Position numbers and translations under genes: made by a program
Shown: piece after piece, positions 32,641 through 34,636 of the stretch
Layout of the letters: every line of letters begins with the position of its first letter
Position numbering within the stretch: position 1 is the first letter of the stretch
Assembly (NCBI RefSeq): GCF_000003605.2
Contig: NW_003147777.1
Coordinates: forward strand, 146,921-181,556
Length of the DNA: 34,636 nucleotides
Reading direction: 5' to 3'
From: Saccoglossus kowalevskii
Taxonomy: Eukaryota; Hemichordata; Enteropneusta; Harrimaniidae
The notes under the pieces: generated by a model
The model's input: only the letters and a program-made list of their open reading frames with translations
Databases searched by the model: none
Told to the model about the DNA's origin: nothing

Positions 32641-33198
32641 GCTCATTAATGTAAAATGAGAATAAAATAAGGCTGATCATGCAGCCTTGTCGAACCCCTT
32701 TTTCAATTCAAAAGGTCTCCAAGTAACCCCTTCTTCACGAAAACATGATTTGACATCTTTATAAATACTTTGTAAAATTACATATTTTTTTCCATTGATA
32801 CCATTATTGGCCAGTCTAAACAATAAAATAACTCTGTTAACCGAGTCAAATGCATTCTTGAAATCTATACAAAGACAATACAATTTTCCCCCTTCGCTGG
32901 CTAACTGTTTCTGAATTATGGCATATAATTTTTGGTCAATAGTTGAATAGCCCTCCCTAAATCCAGCCTGTGTCTCTGGGATTTTATCAAAAAAAAACTT
33001 TCGCATTTTGATAGTCGTGCTTCAATGATACTGGTGAAGATTTTTCCAAAATACTCATGAGTGATATAGCTCAGTCTGTAGTTACTGGGATCATTTCGAC
33101 TGTTTTTTCAAGTGGATAGGAATAATATGACAACATTTCACACGCTCCCTGTGGCTTTCTTGCGTATGAAAGTTATTTTCAAGAGTGATGCGGTGTAT
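32635..33198 (-). mobile_element. Non-LTR (LINE) reverse transcriptase fragment (broken)
   Basis: A piece of a LINE reverse transcriptase on the minus strand. In order it shows HIIPIHLKK, then NDPSNYRLSYIT (the family block NDPxNYRxIS), ETQAGFREGYSTIDQ, YCLCIDFKNAFDSVNR (palm block with the first catalytic Asp) and, after a frameshift near 32690, LKKGVRQGCMISLILFSFYI. At least three frameshifts separate these parts, one of them in the T run near 33000. The (F/Y)ADD block and the 3' end of the element are missing, so the fragment is truncated on both sides. Truncation at the 3' side is unusual for a plain LINE insertion and suggests a later deletion or rearrangement at the contact with the Gypsy fragment. 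Confidence 0.88.
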
Positions 33199-33221
33199 CC
33201 TACAGCAGAATACACCGCATC
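33187..33221. repeat. Perfect 12-base inverted repeat with 11-base loop
   Basis: GATGCGGTGTAT (33187-33198) is followed after CCTACAGCAGA by ATACACCGCATC (33210-33221). The left arm is part of the minus-strand LINE fragment, and the right arm continues into another copy of the same LINE sequence in the opposite direction (33210-33242). Confidence 0.9.
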
Positions 33222-33242
33222 TCGAGCCACGGGGAGGATGTG
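33210..33242 (+). mobile_element. Inverted piece of the same LINE fragment
   Basis: ATACACCGCATC and then AGCCACGGGGAGGATGTGGG repeat, in the opposite orientation, sequence found at 33186-33198 and 33130-33157. About 28 bases of the LINE lying between these two parts are missing from this copy. It is followed by a run of 11 G (33246-33256). Confidence 0.6.
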
Positions 33243-33245
33243 GGC

Positions 33246-33256
33246 GGGGGGGGGGG
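33246..33256 (+). repeat. Poly-G run
   Basis: Eleven G in a row. It is prone to length variation and sequencing error. Confidence 0.9.
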
Positions 33257-33320
33257 CACTTAATGCAAATCGTATTATAGGGACGTGCCGCCTTTTGGGG
33301 TCTTAATTTTTTGCTGTTTG

Positions 33321-33389
33321 GGTCTAGAATGGGGGTATAGATTTGCTTGCCTTTTGGTCCAATATCAGTTCGCCTGGTCTAGAATGGGG
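33321..33389 (+). repeat. Repeated GGTCTAGAATGGGG words
   Basis: GGTCTAGAATGGGG occurs at 33321-33334 and again at 33376-33389, 55 bases apart. A looser relative (GCCTGGATCGGGGGACTGG) lies near 33777. All three precede or follow the promoter-like stretch at 33531-33600. Origin and role are unknown. Confidence 0.6.
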
Positions 33390-33530
33390 TATGTTTTTCC
33401 GCTTTCCATGTATTTACTCGAGTTTTAGTATTTTTATTGGTCTTTTATTGGCATATTTTCACGTAGCGGATCGTCTTAACCGGGCGCAGAAGTTTGCAAC
33501 TTTAGGCCATCATTTATCCCGTTAATGAAC

Positions 33531-33600
33531 CCCACAATGCACTGTGTTCAGTGTGTACGAAATCTGCGCATGCGTAGTGAAGTCATCAACATGGCGGGAA
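33531..33600 (+). promoter_or_regulatory. Housekeeping-type promoter motifs
   Basis: In 70 bases there is CCCACAATGCACTG (33531-33544), a strong likeness to the ZNF143/SBS element. Next is TGCGCATGCGTA (33565-33576), which differs at one base from the NRF1 palindrome. Last is CAACATGGCGGG (33587-33598), a YY1-like site that overlaps a start codon. This combination and order is typical of TATA-less promoters of ubiquitously expressed animal genes, with transcription starting close to the ATG. Motif identification is from memory. Confidence 0.5.
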
Positions 33601-33743
33601 TTGACGGTGTAGACATATTTTTACAGCGAGTTCTTGGATCAAGTGAGAGAATCTCAGAAATTATTGACAAGTTTAAACGTAATTTTACAAATGTTTACTT
33701 GAATTGCGTATTGTATATTCATTTTTATTGCTGTCGTGTTTGA
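33591..33743 (+). CDS. Possible first coding exon, protein unidentified
   Basis: The ATG at 33591 has a good context (ATCAACATGG) and lies inside the promoter-like stretch. It opens MAGIDGVDIFLQRVLGSSER, then ISEIIDKFKRNFTN, a well-formed amphipathic helix, and the frame closes at TGA 33741-33743 after 50 codons with an unconvincing cysteine-rich end. More likely only the first 30-35 codons are coding and a splice donor (for example at AAAC-GTAATT near 33680 or TTGC-GTATTG near 33710) leads to an exon further right. Neither donor is strong. I do not recognise the protein. Confidence 0.36.
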   Translation: MAGIDGVDIFLQRVLGSSERISEIIDKFKRNFTNVYLNCVLYIHFYCCRV

Positions 33744-34322
33744 CATGACCCATCATATTTGTAATTTCTTTTGGGGGCCTGGATCGGGGGACTGGATATT
33801 CGTCTGGTATAAAGTTTGGATGAAAACTACCCGAGGAAAACTGTTATTGATTTTTTCAATTGCAAATAATGATGTATAAACCGAGGGTATAGAGACAATT
33901 TTGGCGCTTTGTCGTGACTGTTTTCGGATGGTTATACATTATGTCAATAAAATGGGCGGCAATTCTAACAAAATTCAGATTGGAGAACCCCAGGGGGGAA
34001 CCATTGTCTCGAATCAAAGAACAGATGACATAGTGGTAAAGTGGAAAAGAAAATTTGCAATTTGTGTTCCAATAACGATATTGCAAATGAATATCATTTC
34101 ATAATAACCGGTTCCAGATACTAGACACAAAGGAATGACTTATTTGAAGCAGTAGAAAAAACAAATATTGGGAATGAAAAGAAATTCATATAATAATAAT
34201 TCACAAACTATGTATGGACATAATAAGTGTTATTATGATTAACTCTTTTTTACTTATATTATTTTGTATTACTAGTATACCTATTTTTTGTTACTATATA
34301 GTAGTACATGTTTTTTTGTCTT

Positions 34323-34372
34323 ATAATAATAATAATAATAATTTATTATTATTATATTATTATTACTATTGT
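34323..34372 (+). repeat. AAT/ATT trinucleotide repeat with inverted halves
   Basis: About seven AAT-type units are followed by ATT-type units, so the two halves can fold back on each other. Confidence 0.85.
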
Positions 34373-34588
34373 AATTATTATTTAATTTTATTCACTTTGC
34401 TTAGTTCTAGGCCATTTTATAGATTATTTTTCTTGCCGTTTATATGTAACCCTGCTCAGACTAGCAAAGGAACTGACTGTTCACTTGACCTGTCTGCATA
34501 AAAACTTGCTTTACTCCAGTGTAATTGTTTTTCACTTCCTTCCTTCTATCTTTTACTTCATGCTTTAAAGATATTTGATGTGTATTTA

Positions 34589-34612
34589 TAATATTATAAA
34601 TTTATAATATTA
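34589..34612. repeat. 24-base perfect AT-only palindrome
   Basis: The sequence from 34589 (TAATATTATAAA) to 34612 (TTTATAATATTA) is perfectly self-complementary with no spacer, centred between 34600 and 34601. Confidence 0.9.
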
Positions 34613-34636
34613 GCATATCTACTACTGTATTTTAGA

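Larger units (their letters stand above)
33750..34636. other. Right end of window, no gene seen
   Basis: If the ORF at 33591 is a first exon, this is its intron. An open frame at 33901-34104 (plus) with GGNSNKIQIGEPQGG has no family I know and no clear splice sites. The stretch ends in AT-rich simple sequence. Confidence 0.4.

Noticed and set aside
1-34636. CRISPR arrays, bacterial operons, ribosome binding sites, Rho-independent terminators
   Set aside because: The window is animal DNA. No regularly spaced repeats with unique spacers exist, and bacterial signals do not apply.

Overview
The window is animal (metazoan) genomic DNA from a draft assembly. It is AT-rich, the recognisable genes are split by introns with GT-AG boundaries, the transposon families are animal ones, and a run of 50 N marks a scaffold gap. 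There is no operon structure. The gene content (a multi-exon NXPE gene, a KIAA1958-like Crypton recombinase gene with an intron, a single-exon peptide-receptor-like GPCR relic) suits a marine invertebrate such as a lancelet, hemichordate or mollusc. The sequence alone does not let me choose between these.

Layout. Positions 1-27 look like the outer end of a hAT-type transposon lying mostly to the left. Positions 628-2987 (minus strand) hold a two-exon Crypton/KIAA1958-like tyrosine recombinase gene, now broken by six in-frame stops and a frameshift. Its intron contains a promoter-like cluster on the plus strand. Positions 7431-8221 (minus) are a decayed, 3'-truncated mariner transposase. From about 8.2 to 17.2 kb I see mostly non-coding DNA with simple repeats and two diverged local duplications. 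A probable but unidentified terminal coding exon lies at 17246-17434 (minus), with a polyadenylation signal 45 nt after its stop. A LINE-related fragment is at 18409-18495 and the gap at 19557-19606. Positions 24602-25153 (minus) are an internally deleted GPCR pseudogene.

The clearest living gene is an NXPE family member on the minus strand. A neurexophilin-like domain exon (28857-29563) and a PC-esterase-like last exon (26947-27773) can be seen, followed by a polyadenylation signal. Positions 32344-33242 are a retrotransposon graveyard: a Ty3/Gypsy reverse transcriptase fragment (plus) abuts a non-LTR reverse transcriptase fragment (minus), which ends in a short head-to-head inversion. Just downstream, 33531-33600 looks like a housekeeping-type promoter (ZNF143-, NRF1- and YY1-like sites) leading into a short ORF that starts at 33591.

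The genes do not form a pathway. The picture is one NXPE gene, one or two possible exon ends of unknown genes, and several mobile-element or retired-gene remnants in intergenic or intronic DNA. I did not find a convincing undescribed system. The most useful leads are the intron-bearing Crypton gene, the inverted LINE junction, the foldback at 31.5 kb and the unidentified exons.
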